Source: Allolobophora icterica
Lineage: Eukaryota > Annelida > Clitellata > Crassiclitellata > Lumbricidae
Direction: 5' to 3'
Assembly: GCA_963556255.1 (NCBI GenBank)
Contig: OY744610.1
Span: 63,797,298-63,861,297 of the forward strand
DNA: 64,000 nucleotides
This document shows positions 19,883 to 30,644 of this stretch, in pieces. Numbering within the stretch: the first letter of the stretch is position 1; each line of letters opens with the position of its first letter. Position numbers and translations under genes: made by a program. The notes beneath the pieces were generated by a model. That model made no database searches. It was not told the DNA's origin and saw only the letters and a list, made by a program, of their open reading frames with translations.

Positions 19883-20214
19883 TTATTCATCAGACGGTTT
19901 GTAGTCGTTGTGCAGCGTAGGTCCTCGCCGTGCCATGCTCATGATGTGTATCTAACGTCGTTGTTCTTGTTGGTGTTTCGTCTGCGAACGGCAGGTGGCG
20001 ATCTTGGTATTATTCTCAGTACCTCATAATTATTATTTTGAGATTTTCTGAAGTTTTTCTCCCATGTATCTTTCGTTTTCTTTATTTTCGAAGATAATAG
20101 TCGTATTTTCAATTCATCTTCTCTATTTTGTAGATTTCTGAATGGATCGATCACTCCATCGCCACGCACGAACCTTCCCTATGCGCTCTCACTTAGGACA
20201 AAGTGCATAGCAAT

Positions 20215-20228
20215 CAATCGATCAATCG

Positions 20229-20259
<31 letters not shown>

Positions 20260-20260
20260 T
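20215..20260. repeat. (ATCA)n short array
   Basis: About 45 bp of ATCA/ATCG repeats, followed by ATTCGTTTATTGCAAAACTTCC. It could be the tail of another minus-strand LINE, not otherwise recognised. Confidence 0.8.
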
Positions 20261-20808
20261 TCGTTTATTGCAAAACTTCCGGTCGACTCAAAAGCGACAG
20301 GATTACACAGACTTTAAAAAAGAGATACATCAATTGCAAATGAAAATAAATCAGATACCAGTCAATTAGAGAGCTTAGACATATGGGGATTTAAATAAGG
20401 TATGGGGCTTATATATAAAAGAAAACAGCATATTGTTAAAATAGTTAATTGTTGATAAGTGTTTTTATACAGCATACGGGATATAAAGCTTTTGTCATTT
20501 TTATCAGGTAATGTGAAATTATGAGCCCGTTGCCGGAGATTATGAGGGATATTACGTTCAGGTGGAAAATAGGGGCGCAGAACAAGGTTTAGGTTTGTAA
20601 TGGCTGCCTTAAAGAGGCATTCATCTGCCTGTTTTGCACATGAATACTCGTCCGCCCCTTCCTCTTACATTTGGTGTTTGTCTGTGGCATTCGCCCTTCG
20701 CACTGTTTCTTTGTTGTAGATTTCGCTCATCCTTACGCTTTCTCTTGATTGGGTAAGGTTAAGGTCGACTTCAACGGCCTGGAAAATAATATAGTATGCG
20801 TTGATGTA

Positions 20809-20848
20809 TTAGACACCTTTAAACCGGTTCCTTACAGTGCTATAAATA
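20809..20848 (+). promoter_or_regulatory. PSE-TATA module upstream of the LINE
   Basis: Core TTAGACACCTTTAAACCGG at 20809-20827, TATAAATA at 20841-20848, gap 13 bp, then TTTTCGTTCAATCGG at 20853-20867, one of the clearest start-region matches. Confidence 0.75.
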
Positions 20849-20887
20849 CCTTATTTTCGTTCAATCGGTAGTGAAATACATACAATA

Positions 20888-21430
20888 AAATGCAGCAAGT
20901 GCAGTGGACCTCATACTTATTTAAACTGTTTAAATAAAAACACTCCAAAATGTGCAAATTGCCATGAAGCACACAGCGCGGCTTATACTAAATGTCGGAA
21001 ATATTTAGAAATCCAGCAGGCTATTAAGGCAAAAACCAACACGAAAATCCTCTACTCAGATATGGTGAAAAAAGTAACTGGGACCTATGTACCAGATAAT
21101 GTAGAATCCCCAAAAAACATTCAACTCAATACTTATGAGTTTTTAGTTGATGAATCTCAAACAGTACCGCTTATGTCAGTTTCACCTCAAATTAATGAAA
21201 ATGTTAAACTGTTTCTGGATTTTGATAAAAATAAATATAATCTAGTCCTCACAGAAGAAAATCGGATGCCACTTGATAATCGTAACGAACCTGAAAGGAA
21301 GATCATTCAATTTGTACAAGGTTGTATAGCCTTATTAGATAATGAAAAGACTGATGATGAAAGGAAAACTATCTTAATTCATTCAGCCAATCATATTATG
21401 TTTAATGGAAAAATTGTTTTTATTCCTTAA
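20888..21430 (+). pseudogene. I-like ORF1 3' part with two CCHC zinc knuckles
   Basis: The frame is open from 20888, with no start codon because of truncation, to a stop at 21430. It begins KCSKCSGPHTYLNC and continues PKCANCHEAHSAAYTKC: two Cys/His knuckles of the kind that bind RNA in Jockey/I-group ORF1 proteins. The following 120 residues (including FNGKIVFIP at the end) show no recognised domain. Confidence 0.82.
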
Positions 21431-21527
21431 CATAATTAATGCATAGTGGTAATTTTGTGCATATCAATATATGATATTATCACATTTTGTAATGAATTAA
21501 AAATCATATCAAATTTGGTACTGTATT

Positions 21528-21710
21528 ATGGATTTAGTCATTATGCAGTGGAATGCCAGAGGATTAGTGGCAAATAAAAATCAATTAAAAAATTATTTAA
21601 GCAACAGGAATAGCATATATTCACCAGATCTAGTTTGCATACAGGAAACTTTTCTAAAAGAACATAAAAAAAATAAAAATAAAAAAAATATAAAAAAAAC
21701 TTACTTTTGA
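21528..21710 (+). pseudogene. I-like ORF2 N-terminus, endonuclease start
   Basis: Starts MDLVIMQWNARGLVANKNQL, the usual opening of an APE-type endonuclease, with PDLVCIQETFL (catalytic Glu). It ends after KKNKNKKNIKKTYF, where A-tracts have shifted the frame. The rest of the domain continues in another frame from 21721. Confidence 0.85.
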
Positions 21711-21720
21711 TGGCTATAAT

Positions 21721-24700
21721 GTGGTTAGCCAAGATAACCCGGATATAAATAGGAGAGGGGGTATGACCTTCTTAATTAAAACTGGACTTAATTATACTAT
21801 TATTAAAAGTAAAGAAATCCCAAATATTGAAAATCAATGCCTGGAAATTAATACTAATATGGGTCCCATCCATATCTTAAATATATATATTCCTCCATCA
21901 GCTAAGGTAGATTGTGAAACTTTGAGTGAAATTTTTAAAAGCAAAAGAACCATTGCAGTTGGAGATTTTAATGCTCATAATAAAATGTGGGGGAGTAGTC
22001 TAAATAATACAAAAGGAAGAATTTTGGAAAAAATAATAAAAGAAAACAATCTCACGGTACTAAATACTGGTAAAGCAACTCGTATAAATTCTAATCAATC
22101 TAATATAAATTCAGTTATTGATTTAGCAATTGCGTCTCATGATCTGGCTCTAAACTGTTCCCATTTTGTTGAAAATACCTCGCTAGGATCAGATCATTTA
22201 CCTACATTTACAAAAGTTAATGAGATTATAACTCTTGAAGATAACATGGGAATGCATGTTTGGAATTTAAAGAAAGCAAATTGGAAAAATTTTAAAACTG
22301 AAAGTAAATTTCATATAACAGAAAACCTTTTGGATGAAGACATAGATAAAACCTTCTTAAATTTAACAACGGCTATATCAACATTAGCTAATTCTGTTAT
22401 TCCAGCTAGAAAATATATTAAAAGTAAAAATAAAAGACACAAACCGTTACCCTTTTGGAATGAAAATTGTAGTAAAGCAATATACGAGAGAAATCGAATC
22501 CGTAATAAGATGATTAAGTCAAAAAACCTAGACGATTATGTAGAGTTTAAGAGACAAAATGCGGTATCAAAAAGAGTGATAACAGATGAGGCAAGAACTA
22601 GCTGGGAAACCTATTGTAGTGAATTAAATAATCAGTCAAAATTGGCACCAATTTGGAATATGGCACGCAGAATGGAAGGGGTGGCATCTACAACATCTAT
22701 TCCTACCCTTCAATACGAGAGAACTAAGGCTGAAACTAATCTACAGAAGGCAAATTTATTGGGAAAAACTTACTCCCAAACTAGTAGTAGCTCAAATTAT
22801 AAGGAAAAATTCTTAAATTATCTACGAAATAAGGACAATGAAAATGAAACATTATCAAATCAATATAATAACGATGCAGCAGCTCTTAATGTGACCTTCA
22901 GTATTCGAGAGCTCCAAGATGCTATAGAATCATCAAAAACTAATAAGTCTCCAGGGGAAGATAGAATCCCTTATGATTTACTTAAACATCTCCATAAAAA
23001 TGTTAGAAATGTTTTATTATCCTTTTACAATAAAGTGTGGACAACAGGTATACTTCCAAAGGAATGGAATCATGCTATAATTATGCCTATCCTTAAAACT
23101 AATAAAGATCCTATGGCTCCTGAATCTTATAGACCAATTTCTCTTACACCAACCCTGTGTAAAATAATGGAAAAGATGATAACAAATAGATTACAGTGGT
23201 TTTTGGAAACCAATAAACTTCTATCTCCATATCAAACAGGATTTAGAAAACATAAAAGCACTATAGACCAAATTCTTAGGCTTCAAGATTATATTCATAA
23301 AAAAATAAGCAATAAACAACATGTCTTGGCAATCTTTATTGATTTTGAAAGAGCATATGATATGCTTCATGTCCCAACTCTTTTAGAAAAATTACAAAAT
23401 ATTGGAATAGTAGGAAATGTTTTCAACTGGATTTCTAAATTCTTAACTAATCGAACCTTTCAAGTTAAAGTAGGAGTAGAATTATCTGAAAAATTCTCAC
23501 AAGAGAACGGAACTCCACAGGGCTCCATTATTTCCCCATTATTATTCTTAATAATGATAAATAATCTGGATCCTGGTTTGGAGAATGTCGAATTGTCATT
23601 ATTTGCTGATGATAGTGCCATTTTCTGTGCTGGTCGGAACATAAAATCACTACAAGGTAAAATCCAAAAAGCTATTAATAAAATTAATGACTGGTGTGAT
23701 GAAAATGGTTTTAAAATCTCTTTAAATAAAACCACTGGAGTATTATTTACAAAAACAAGAAAAATACACAAATTACAGATTTTCCTTAATAAAAAAGAAA
23801 TTAAAATAGAAAAAACTGCCAAATTTCTGGGAGTTATTTTTGACTCTAAATTAAATTGGAAGCACCATATAGAATACATTGTTACCAAATGTAAAAAACG
23901 AATGAATATAATGAGAGCTGTATCTGGGTATAGATGGGGGGCATCCAAACGAGCCCTCCTATGCATTTATAAAGCTATAATTAGATCAGTTCTTGATTAT
24001 GGGGATGTAGCATATACCACAGCTAGTTCCAGCCAGTTAAAAAAGTTGCAAAATATCCAATCTGAGGCTTTGAGATTAGCTTGTGGCTCAGCTAAGGGCA
24101 CCCCAATCATGGTTCTTCAAAATGAATGTGGTGAAATTCCACTCCACCTACGTCGTTTGAACAATTCGCTTAAAATAGGATCTAAAATTCTCAGTTCAAA
24201 AGATCATCCTGCGGCGGAAGCTATGCGAGACCACTGGACAAATTATTATTATGCATCTTCTGTTAAACAAAATTCCATTTTTAAAAGAACTGAACATTTT
24301 TTCTCCTTGATCTCTCAGCCATTTAAATCACCATCTTACCAGTCAACAGCCCCCTGGCTTAATAAAACCATTAAAGTTGATCTGTCCTTGAAAAAATATA
24401 TCAACAAAAAGACAGACTCCCCTAATTTTATGTCATCCTTGTCATTAGAATTAATTAATAGATATCTTGATTACACACCCATTTATACGGATGGATCTAA
24501 ACTTGAAAGTATAGTTTCAGCAGCCTTCTATATACCTTCTATACAGTTTCATAATATCTATAGAATTGTAAATGATTCATCGATTTATTCAGCTGAATTA
24601 ACAGCCATAATTGAAGCAATTAAATGGATTATTATAAATGAAAATGAAAATACAAATAAATATATCATATTTACTGACTCATTAAGTGTAGCCACTTCTA

Positions 24701-25323
24701 TAAAAGAGAATGGGTCTAGTTCAAGGCCTAATCTTTTTCTTGAATTTTTAGATAATTTTAATAAGATAAAACATAGCAATATCATAGTAGCATGGATACC
24801 AAGCCATATTGGTTTATCTGGAAATGAAATGGCAGATATGCTGGCAAAGAAGGGACTGGAAATATCTGAGATTAATTCAACAAATTATTTAGAGTTTAAG
24901 GAAATCTATTCTTTAATAAGGAATTATGTAATTAATAAATGGCAAATTGAATACAACCTTAAAACAAATGGAAGATTCTATAAAAATATTCAACCCCAGG
25001 TATCTACAGATATAAAATTTACAGACTATCTTAGAAAACGAGAAGTTCAAATTACCAGACTTAGAATGGGACATATTCTAGCTAATACCTGGCTGAAATC
25101 TATAGGTAAAAGCCCAACGGACTTATGTTTTGAATGCCAGGTACCTGAAACAATTCATCATATACTAACTGCTTGTAAAAAACATGAAATATCACAAATG
25201 CTAGTTCAGAAATGTGCAAAGAAAAAAGTGGAATACACTATTAAAAATATCTTGACAGTTCGAGATATTTATCTTGAAGTATATAGTTTACTTATGACTA
25301 TAACTAGTGGAAAGATTATGTAA
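21721..25323 (+). CDS. I-like ORF2 polyprotein: endonuclease, RT, RNase H
   Basis: An open frame of 1200 residues. The endonuclease remainder is at about 1-165 with GDFNAHNKMWGS and SDHLPT. RT at about 430-700 has SPGEDRIPYDLL, YRPISLTPTLCKIME, IFIDFERAYDML, NGTPQGSIISPLLF and FADDSAIF. RNase H at about 915-1060 has YTDGSKLES, YSAELTAI, FTDSLSVA and GNEMADMLAK. A C-terminal Cys/His cluster CFECQVPETIHHILTACKKH follows. All catalytic residues are present and only the N-terminal frameshift spoils the protein. It would nick target DNA and copy its own RNA there. Confidence 0.93.
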   Translation: MVSQDNPDINRRGGMTFLIKTGLNYTIIKSKEIPNIENQCLEINTNMGPIHILNIYIPPSAKVDCETLSEIFKSKRTIAVGDFNAHNKMWGSSLNNTKGRILEKIIKENNLTVLNTGKATRINSNQSNINSVIDLAIASHDLALNCSHFVENTSLGSDHLPTFTKVNEIITLEDNMGMHVWNLKKANWKNFKTESKFHITENLLDEDIDKTFLNLTTAISTLANSVIPARKYIKSKNKRHKPLPFWNENCSKAIYERNRIRNKMIKSKNLDDYVEFKRQNAVSKRVITDEARTSWETYCSELNNQSKLAPIWNMARRMEGVASTTSIPTLQYERTKAETNLQKANLLGKTYSQTSSSSNYKEKFLNYLRNKDNENETLSNQYNNDAAALNVTFSIRELQDAIESSKTNKSPGEDRIPYDLLKHLHKNVRNVLLSFYNKVWTTGILPKEWNHAIIMPILKTNKDPMAPESYRPISLTPTLCKIMEKMITNRLQWFLETNKLLSPYQTGFRKHKSTIDQILRLQDYIHKKISNKQHVLAIFIDFERAYDMLHVPTLLEKLQNIGIVGNVFNWISKFLTNRTFQVKVGVELSEKFSQENGTPQGSIISPLLFLIMINNLDPGLENVELSLFADDSAIFCAGRNIKSLQGKIQKAINKINDWCDENGFKISLNKTTGVLFTKTRKIHKLQIFLNKKEIKIEKTAKFLGVIFDSKLNWKHHIEYIVTKCKKRMNIMRAVSGYRWGASKRALLCIYKAIIRSVLDYGDVAYTTASSSQLKKLQNIQSEALRLACGSAKGTPIMVLQNECGEIPLHLRRLNNSLKIGSKILSSKDHPAAEAMRDHWTNYYYASSVKQNSIFKRTEHFFSLISQPFKSPSYQSTAPWLNKTIKVDLSLKKYINKKTDSPNFMSSLSLELINRYLDYTPIYTDGSKLESIVSAAFYIPSIQFHNIYRIVNDSSIYSAELTAIIEAIKWIIINENENTNKYIIFTDSLSVATSIKENGSSSRPNLFLEFLDNFNKIKHSNIIVAWIPSHIGLSGNEMADMLAKKGLEISEINSTNYLEFKEIYSLIRNYVINKWQIEYNLKTNGRFYKNIQPQVSTDIKFTDYLRKREVQITRLRMGHILANTWLKSIGKSPTDLCFECQVPETIHHILTACKKHEISQMLVQKCAKKKVEYTIKNILTVRDIYLEVYSLLMTITSGKIM

Positions 25324-26060
25324 ATATCAGAAATAAATAGTGTAAATTATATCTGAAAATACTGTCAACATGTATATTGGAGTTCTGCCATTTGAGTTGG
25401 ATGTTATCCGATAAAATAATGTAAATAGTTATAAATTTTGTTACCATAATGTTTATATAAAAAGAAATTAATTGACAGATTCTTATGTGCTTATCACTAA
25501 TCATCTGTTAATTTCTAAGTAATTCACTAATTTGAAATAATCGAAGAAACTATTTTCTTCGTTGTGTTATCTAACCATATAACTTTTTTTTTTCTGGGCA
25601 CTGATAATTGCTTATTACATATAAATGGGTGATTTGTAATGTTTTAAAATGTATGGAATTCATAACCTAATGTGTGTGTGCTTTTTTTTTTTTTTTAATT
25701 GGATATAATCGATGACTAGTAATGTTTATAATATTATTGGTCCTTGGACAATACTGCTAAATTGGTGTGCGTGCGTGCGTGTGTGTATAAATCAATGTAT
25801 GGGATCAGACATTTCAACTGATTTTGAAATTTAGAAATGACATTGAATAATATTGATATTATTATTGAAGCCTCTAAATAAGAACTAAGTACTTTCTATG
25901 TCAAGTTAATATTGAATATTGAAGCAATCTGTATAAATATTAACTATTAATGTTTATATTGAACATTGTTTGTAAATTTGTTATGAACGGTTCTTATGAT
26001 AATGTAAATAAATGTGAAATTCTTTAAAATAAAGAGCCAAACAAGGAAACAAACGATGAG
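25324..26060 (+). other. 3' UTR of the I-like LINE
   Basis: AT-rich noncoding sequence with a T15 run near 25683 and short GTGTG runs. AATAAA occurs near 26028-26034, consistent with the 3' end of an element transcript. Confidence 0.6.
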
Positions 26061-26068
26061 ACAATCAA

Positions 26069-26113
26069 AAGAAAGAAAGAAAGAAAGAAAGAAAGAAAAC
26101 AGAAAGAAAGAAA
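26069..26113. repeat. (GAAA)n short array
   Basis: AAAG units with one interruption. Possibly the 3' tail of the LINE or the site where it landed. Confidence 0.85.
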
Positions 26114-26756
26114 CTGATAAATGAAAGTTATACGAACATGAACTGAAATATATAAAAAAAACTGTAAAGACGTCAACGGCCTATGTAGCCATAAGATGTC
26201 ATTAAACTTTTGGAATAATAATAATCGGTAGTGAAGTCACACAGGCATAAAACGAAGAAATAAATAAATCGCAACAGAGTAAAGGAATGGGCGAAATTGG
26301 ATAACTCAATTTTTAAAAATAGGAACGTGATTTTTCTCTCGAATTATGTATGAATCGCTGTAAATATACGCTGATGTGTAGGTCTCATAATTCACAAATA
26401 TGCCACTTTCTGTTTATATTCCGCTGTTACTTTATACGTGTTAATTGGATGTATGTATTTCAAATTACGTTTCTTGTTAATGATTTACAGAGAGGGCTCC
26501 AGCGTAGCTGTTGAGAGCGTTGTGTTCGACCTATTCTCTAATTTCTAGTTTTTATCGGTCTCGTTTTTGTCTTGACATTCTTTTCAGTCCAGTCACACTC
26601 AGGATATCAGGTCAGATCGTTCCTATTTCATCCAAAATAACTACATCCGTCTCTGAAATGCCTATGGTTAATTTATAATCCGCCTTTGTTTCATGGCGTC
26701 ATCTGCCATTTTGACCAATATTTTACAATGCCTACTCTCGCCTAAACATTACTATT

Positions 26757-27352
<596 letters not shown>

Positions 27353-27995
27353 AATCGAACCTAAACACCTCTCGTGCCCCAGTTCTGCACTACCGACCGC
27401 CACTGTACAGTATTCTCACTTCAGCACCATTCCCTCCGTCTCATTCCTCATCACTCGCCGTCCCACAGCTGTTTTTTCCGCCATAAACACCCGACAAATC
27501 CTGCTCACTCTACTGCTTTCCGGTGACATCAAAACAAATCCAGATCCCAGCAAACATTCCTCGCTTCATACATCCAGGTGTCCCAACAAGAAATTTCTAC
27601 TCTATTCACTCAATATTCAGTCTTTTCAAAACCCCCAAAACTCCATTGCTGTAAGTGATCTTGTCACCTGCTGTCGTCCACCTGATCTCATTGCACTTCA
27701 AGAAACCTGGGTCTCCACTTCGTCCTCTAACTCCCATATATCTGATTGCACTCCTCCTAGCTACTCCCTGCTAGGCGTTACTCGCATCATCTCATCCTCA
27801 AAGTCCACAAAAATCTCTGGAGGCGGCACCGCCTTCTTGTTCCGTGAACCGGCTGTCGTCCTAAATTCCTGTCGCCATACCTTCGCTCTTTTGAATGCTC
27901 CTCCACAACTCTTCGACTTGCCTCCGACCTGCTCACAGTTTTTAATATCTACCGCCATCCCACATCATCTGCCTACTCCTTCAAACCCTCTATCT
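27353..27995 (+). pseudogene. L2-like ORF2 5' part with 2A-like motif
   Basis: Open in one frame from about 27360 to the break near 27995. A hydrophobic LLTLLLSG precedes DIKTNPDP at 27525-27548, recognisably the 2A consensus D(V/I)ExNPGP with Glu to Lys and Gly to Asp. Endonuclease blocks follow: LLYSLNIQS, PDLIALQETW and SGGGTAFLF. 2A-like sequences at the N-terminus are known for L2/CR1-group LINEs of sea urchin and other invertebrates. A 5' piece without a 3' end points to later rearrangement; array sequence resumes at about 27996. Confidence 0.72.
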
Positions 27996-28281
27996 GGATT
28001 ATCATTCTACCGGTTATTGATAGAGACGAGAAACAAGAGTGGATGGAGTACAATTGTCTGTGGTGTATCCAATCTTCGGGTTGAAGACTAGACATGCTAA
28101 ACATTACAACGGTTGTTCATTCAATTCAAAAGATTTAAACGACAGCTAACGACAATAAACGCAGTTGACGTCTTTAGGAAAGTCTTTTGTACAACTTTCA
28201 CAGATATTGTTTTTGTTACCGCAATTTGCTATGAAAGAGAGAGATAATGATGAACTAACTATTGAATGCAAAATAAAGAAT

Positions 28282-28319
28282 GCATAGCATTGGAAAGACG
28301 CGATTTGAAGGTGTTTAAG
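28282..28319 (-). promoter_or_regulatory. PSE-TATA module
   Basis: Core GATTTGAAGGTGTTTAAG at 28302-28319, weak CATAGC at 28282, gap 14 bp. Confidence 0.5.
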
Positions 28320-28494
28320 AAGAATTTTAGCATAGTACTAAAATCTTAGTGTTGAACGATATCTTGTGACTCCCATGGATTGCACGTTGACATCGACCAT
28401 AGATTAACATAATTTTGCAGTCATACAGGAATCGAATGGGAGGAGTAGAGATGACCTATGCCCGATCTAGTGATTGAACGAAAAAAATGAAGAA

Positions 28495-28533
28495 TATATA
28501 ACTTCAGAAACACACGATTTAAAGGTGTGTGAG
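28495..28533 (-). promoter_or_regulatory. PSE-TATA module
   Basis: Core GATTTAAAGGTGTGTGAG at 28516-28533, TATATA at 28495-28500, gap 15 bp. GTGATTGAACGAAAAAAATG lies beyond. Confidence 0.62.
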
Positions 28534-28865
28534 AACAACTCTGCAATTGTGCACACTAGAACTCAGTGTTAAACGACATCTTGTGGCTGCCATGGTTGTA
28601 GGTTGACAACAACTTATACTAACATGTATTCGTTTAAAACATAACAGAAATGCATATTTTATCCGACGTTTGAATGTACTCAAACAGTTTAACGACACCT
28701 CTTAGCAACTAATTCCGTTGACGTCGATAGGACAATATTTTTCAAAAATTTTAAATAAAATTTTCTAATTTTTTCTAAATAATTTTCTAAATAATTGTCG
28801 ATGTACTATGTTCTTCCGCTTAATACAACTTGAGGTAAAATCAGGCGATGGTTAGGTTTGTCCAT

Positions 28866-28955
28866 GCTCAACGACGCTGTGTCATAACATAGATGATTAG
28901 CGTCGCCCTCCTGCTTTCTCCAGGCTTGGGACTGGCTCTATTAGAGTGCGAATTA
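28866..28955 (-). ncRNA. Candidate small RNA, two-hairpin type
   Basis: Minus strand. Hairpin arms GACGCT (28873-28878) and AGCGTC (28899-28904) pair perfectly, inner TCAT (28882-28885) pairs with ATGA (28893-28896), then the AGGAGG-like stretch and the CCAGTCCCAAGCCTGGAG block. A degenerate promoter (TATATC near 28979, core-like TGTAAATGTGTCTCAG near 29000) lies at the right distance. Confidence 0.45.
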
Positions 28956-29184
28956 TTCACAAGTTTGCAATTGAATTGTATATCAATATATCAATCTATT
29001 GTAAATGTGTCTCAGACAGCAGAGTACTTAGTAGTAATTTTCAGTTATAAACACCACCACCACTAACGCCATCACTACAACTACTACTGCCAAATTATTA
29101 ATATTATTGTTATTATTAGACTCTGCGTGAATTATTTGACATTGGAATTAATTTCAAATTGCTCCTTCTGACCCTGGGATTGTG

Positions 29185-29650
29185 GCTTCTTCGTTAGGTT
29201 TTAATTAGGGTAGAATAATGGCATGATTCCAGTCAGTAGGCCTAAGCAATTTCCCTTCTTCCCAGATTTCATTGTAAAATATTAATAGATTTTTAAGTGC
29301 ATTCTTATGAAGATGTTTTAGTAATTCATAGGGTAGTTTGTCATCACCTGGTAACATTTTCTTTAGCTAATCTAATAGCTTCTTTTAATTCATTATAGTC
29401 AAACCTCTTGTTTAGGATCTCCATTTCGTGAACAGAATCACTGGCAATCCTATGAGGGTTATTTTGCAAATTATTATCTTTTAATTTATTTAAGAATGTT
29501 TCACTATAAATTTGGGTATCACTAGTAATCGCATAAGTTTTTGCTTTTTTTCCAGATTTGTTTCAGCTATTAATCCAAATAATTCAGAGTAGGAATGGAA
29601 CTAAAGGTTGCAATATCATTCATTTTTCTTGCGCAACTTTAATAACAGAA
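29185..29650 (-). mobile_element. I-like LINE fragment
   Basis: ATGGCATGATTCCAGTCAG through CCAGATTTCATTGTAAAATA to TTGTCATCACCTGG matches the RT and pre-RT region of the LINE at 6.7-6.95 kb in the same orientation. Frames are broken throughout. Confidence 0.75.
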
Positions 29651-29706
29651 CTCCATTTTACTCCCATCGGCAATCTTCCCAATGAAGAACGAAATGAGAG
29701 GTAGGT

Positions 29707-29746
29707 CTATATTGAGCAATAAATTACACATTTAAAGGTTTCTACG
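29707..29746 (-). promoter_or_regulatory. PSE-TATA module
   Basis: Core CATTTAAAGGTTTCTACG at 29729-29746, CTATATTG at 29707-29714, gap 15 bp. Confidence 0.5.
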
Positions 29747-29895
29747 CCGAGCTTAATAATAATATTATTAAGCTCGAATAATTATTATTCGTAGCGTTAG
29801 TGTTTAACGACATCTTATGGCTGCCAAGGCCCGTTGACATCGACCATAGAATTCACAGTTGTTTCTAACTCCATATGCGTGGTGGAAACGTCGTC

Positions 29896-29933
29896 TATAT
29901 AGTCTATGAATTAACTGATTTCAAGGTGTCTAC
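29896..29933 (-). promoter_or_regulatory. PSE-TATA module
   Basis: Core GATTTCAAGGTGTCTAC at 29917-29933, TATATAG at 29896-29902, gap 14 bp. A hairpin element (GACATCTTATGGCTGCC) ends about 60 bp to its left. Confidence 0.6.
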
Positions 29934-30189
29934 ACTGAGCATAAAATATTTTTCATTTATACATTTGCGTTAATTTATCACGAACAAATTAATTCCTTCC
30001 TGCGTTGCTTAAGATCTAATTGTTAATATAGCGTTGTGTGATTTCTGGTATTAAAGGAAAAATAAATATAAAAGTTTCTCTATAGTGATCATGAATTATT
30101 AACTCCTCAAAGGCCCTCCAACCCGGCGGAAAAGAACAGTTTTCAAGTGTTCATAGAAAATGCATTGAGCTAAGACAAAACTCAGATCC

Positions 30190-30480
30190 AAAGGATCACC
30201 ATTTCCGTGGATCGAAAGGGAGATCCTTCCACGTGGATCCCAAGGAACATCATTCCAGGTGGATCCAAAGGGAGACCATTACAGGTCGATCCAAAGGGCG
30301 ATCATTGCAGGTGGATCCAAAGGGCGATCATTACAGGTGGATCCAAAGGGTGATCATTGCAGGTGGATCCAAAGGGAGATTATTGCAGGTGGATCCAAAG
30401 GGAGACCACTCCATGTGGATCCAAAGGAAGACTGTTACAGATGAATCCAAAAGGCGACAATTCCAGGTGAGTGGCGCAAC
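30190..30480. repeat. 26-bp minisatellite
   Basis: Unit AGGTGGATCCAAAGGGAGAC plus CATTAC, with a period of exactly 26 bp measured at 30261, 30287, 30313 and 30339. About ten copies. On the minus strand the unit resembles the GPLxxNGLP region of the L2-like C-terminus, so it probably grew inside an old L2 copy. Confidence 0.9.
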
Positions 30481-30582
30481 TACCGAAAAAGCGCGACGCT
30501 GCATTGTCGAGGTGTAGGTGAAGGAACCAACCAGTTAAACATGATCTGTAGTTGTGCTGAACAATGTATATTTAAAGATCTG

Positions 30583-30623
30583 TTAGACACCTTTATAATA
30601 GAAGATTACGTGCGTTATAAATA
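30583..30623 (+). promoter_or_regulatory. PSE-TATA module
   Basis: Core TTAGACACCTTTATAATAG at 30583-30601, TATAAATA at 30616-30623, gap 14 bp. Homologues at 40781 and 59322. Confidence 0.7.
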
Positions 30624-30644
30624 AGTCATTTACCTGGTCATTTG

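Larger units (their letters stand above)
18298..19990. repeat. Segmental duplication, copy A (partner 62276-64000)
   Basis: Same order in both copies: I-like LINE fragment, GTGGCTG...TTTATAAGAAGT, a GATGATAACGGTAGATG hairpin remnant, a PSE-TATA module, a GACATCTTGTG hairpin element, a CATC/CATT array, then TTTGTAGTCGTTG...TTTCGTCTGCGAAC. The partner runs off the right edge. Confidence 0.8.
20876..26110 (+). mobile_element. I-like non-LTR retrotransposon, nearly full ORF2
   Basis: Contains the end of ORF1 with zinc knuckles, the whole ORF2 (endonuclease, RT, RNase H) and a 3' UTR of about 750 bp ending near a (GAAA)n tract. It is 5'-truncated within ORF1. A single frameshift in an A-rich stretch breaks ORF2 near 21665-21710. 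No convincing target-site duplication was found, so both boundaries are approximate. Confidence 0.9.
20873..26207 (+). ncRNA. Candidate small RNA split by the I-like LINE
   Basis: The 5' part follows the promoter at 20809-20848. The 3' hairpin is at 26169-26200: GACGTC (26169-26174), GGC (26178-26180), GCC (26188-26190), GATGTC (26195-26200), then ATTAAAC. The LINE fills the space between. The pre-insertion length cannot be fixed because the LINE ends are uncertain. Confidence 0.4.

Noticed and set aside
20863..26235. 13-bp direct repeat AATCGGTAGTGAA (20863-20875 and 26223-26235) as target-site duplication of the I-like LINE
   Set aside because: The right copy lies beyond the hairpin element at 26169-26207, which should itself be flanking sequence; it is more likely array sequence shared by chance. 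The LINE boundaries remain open.
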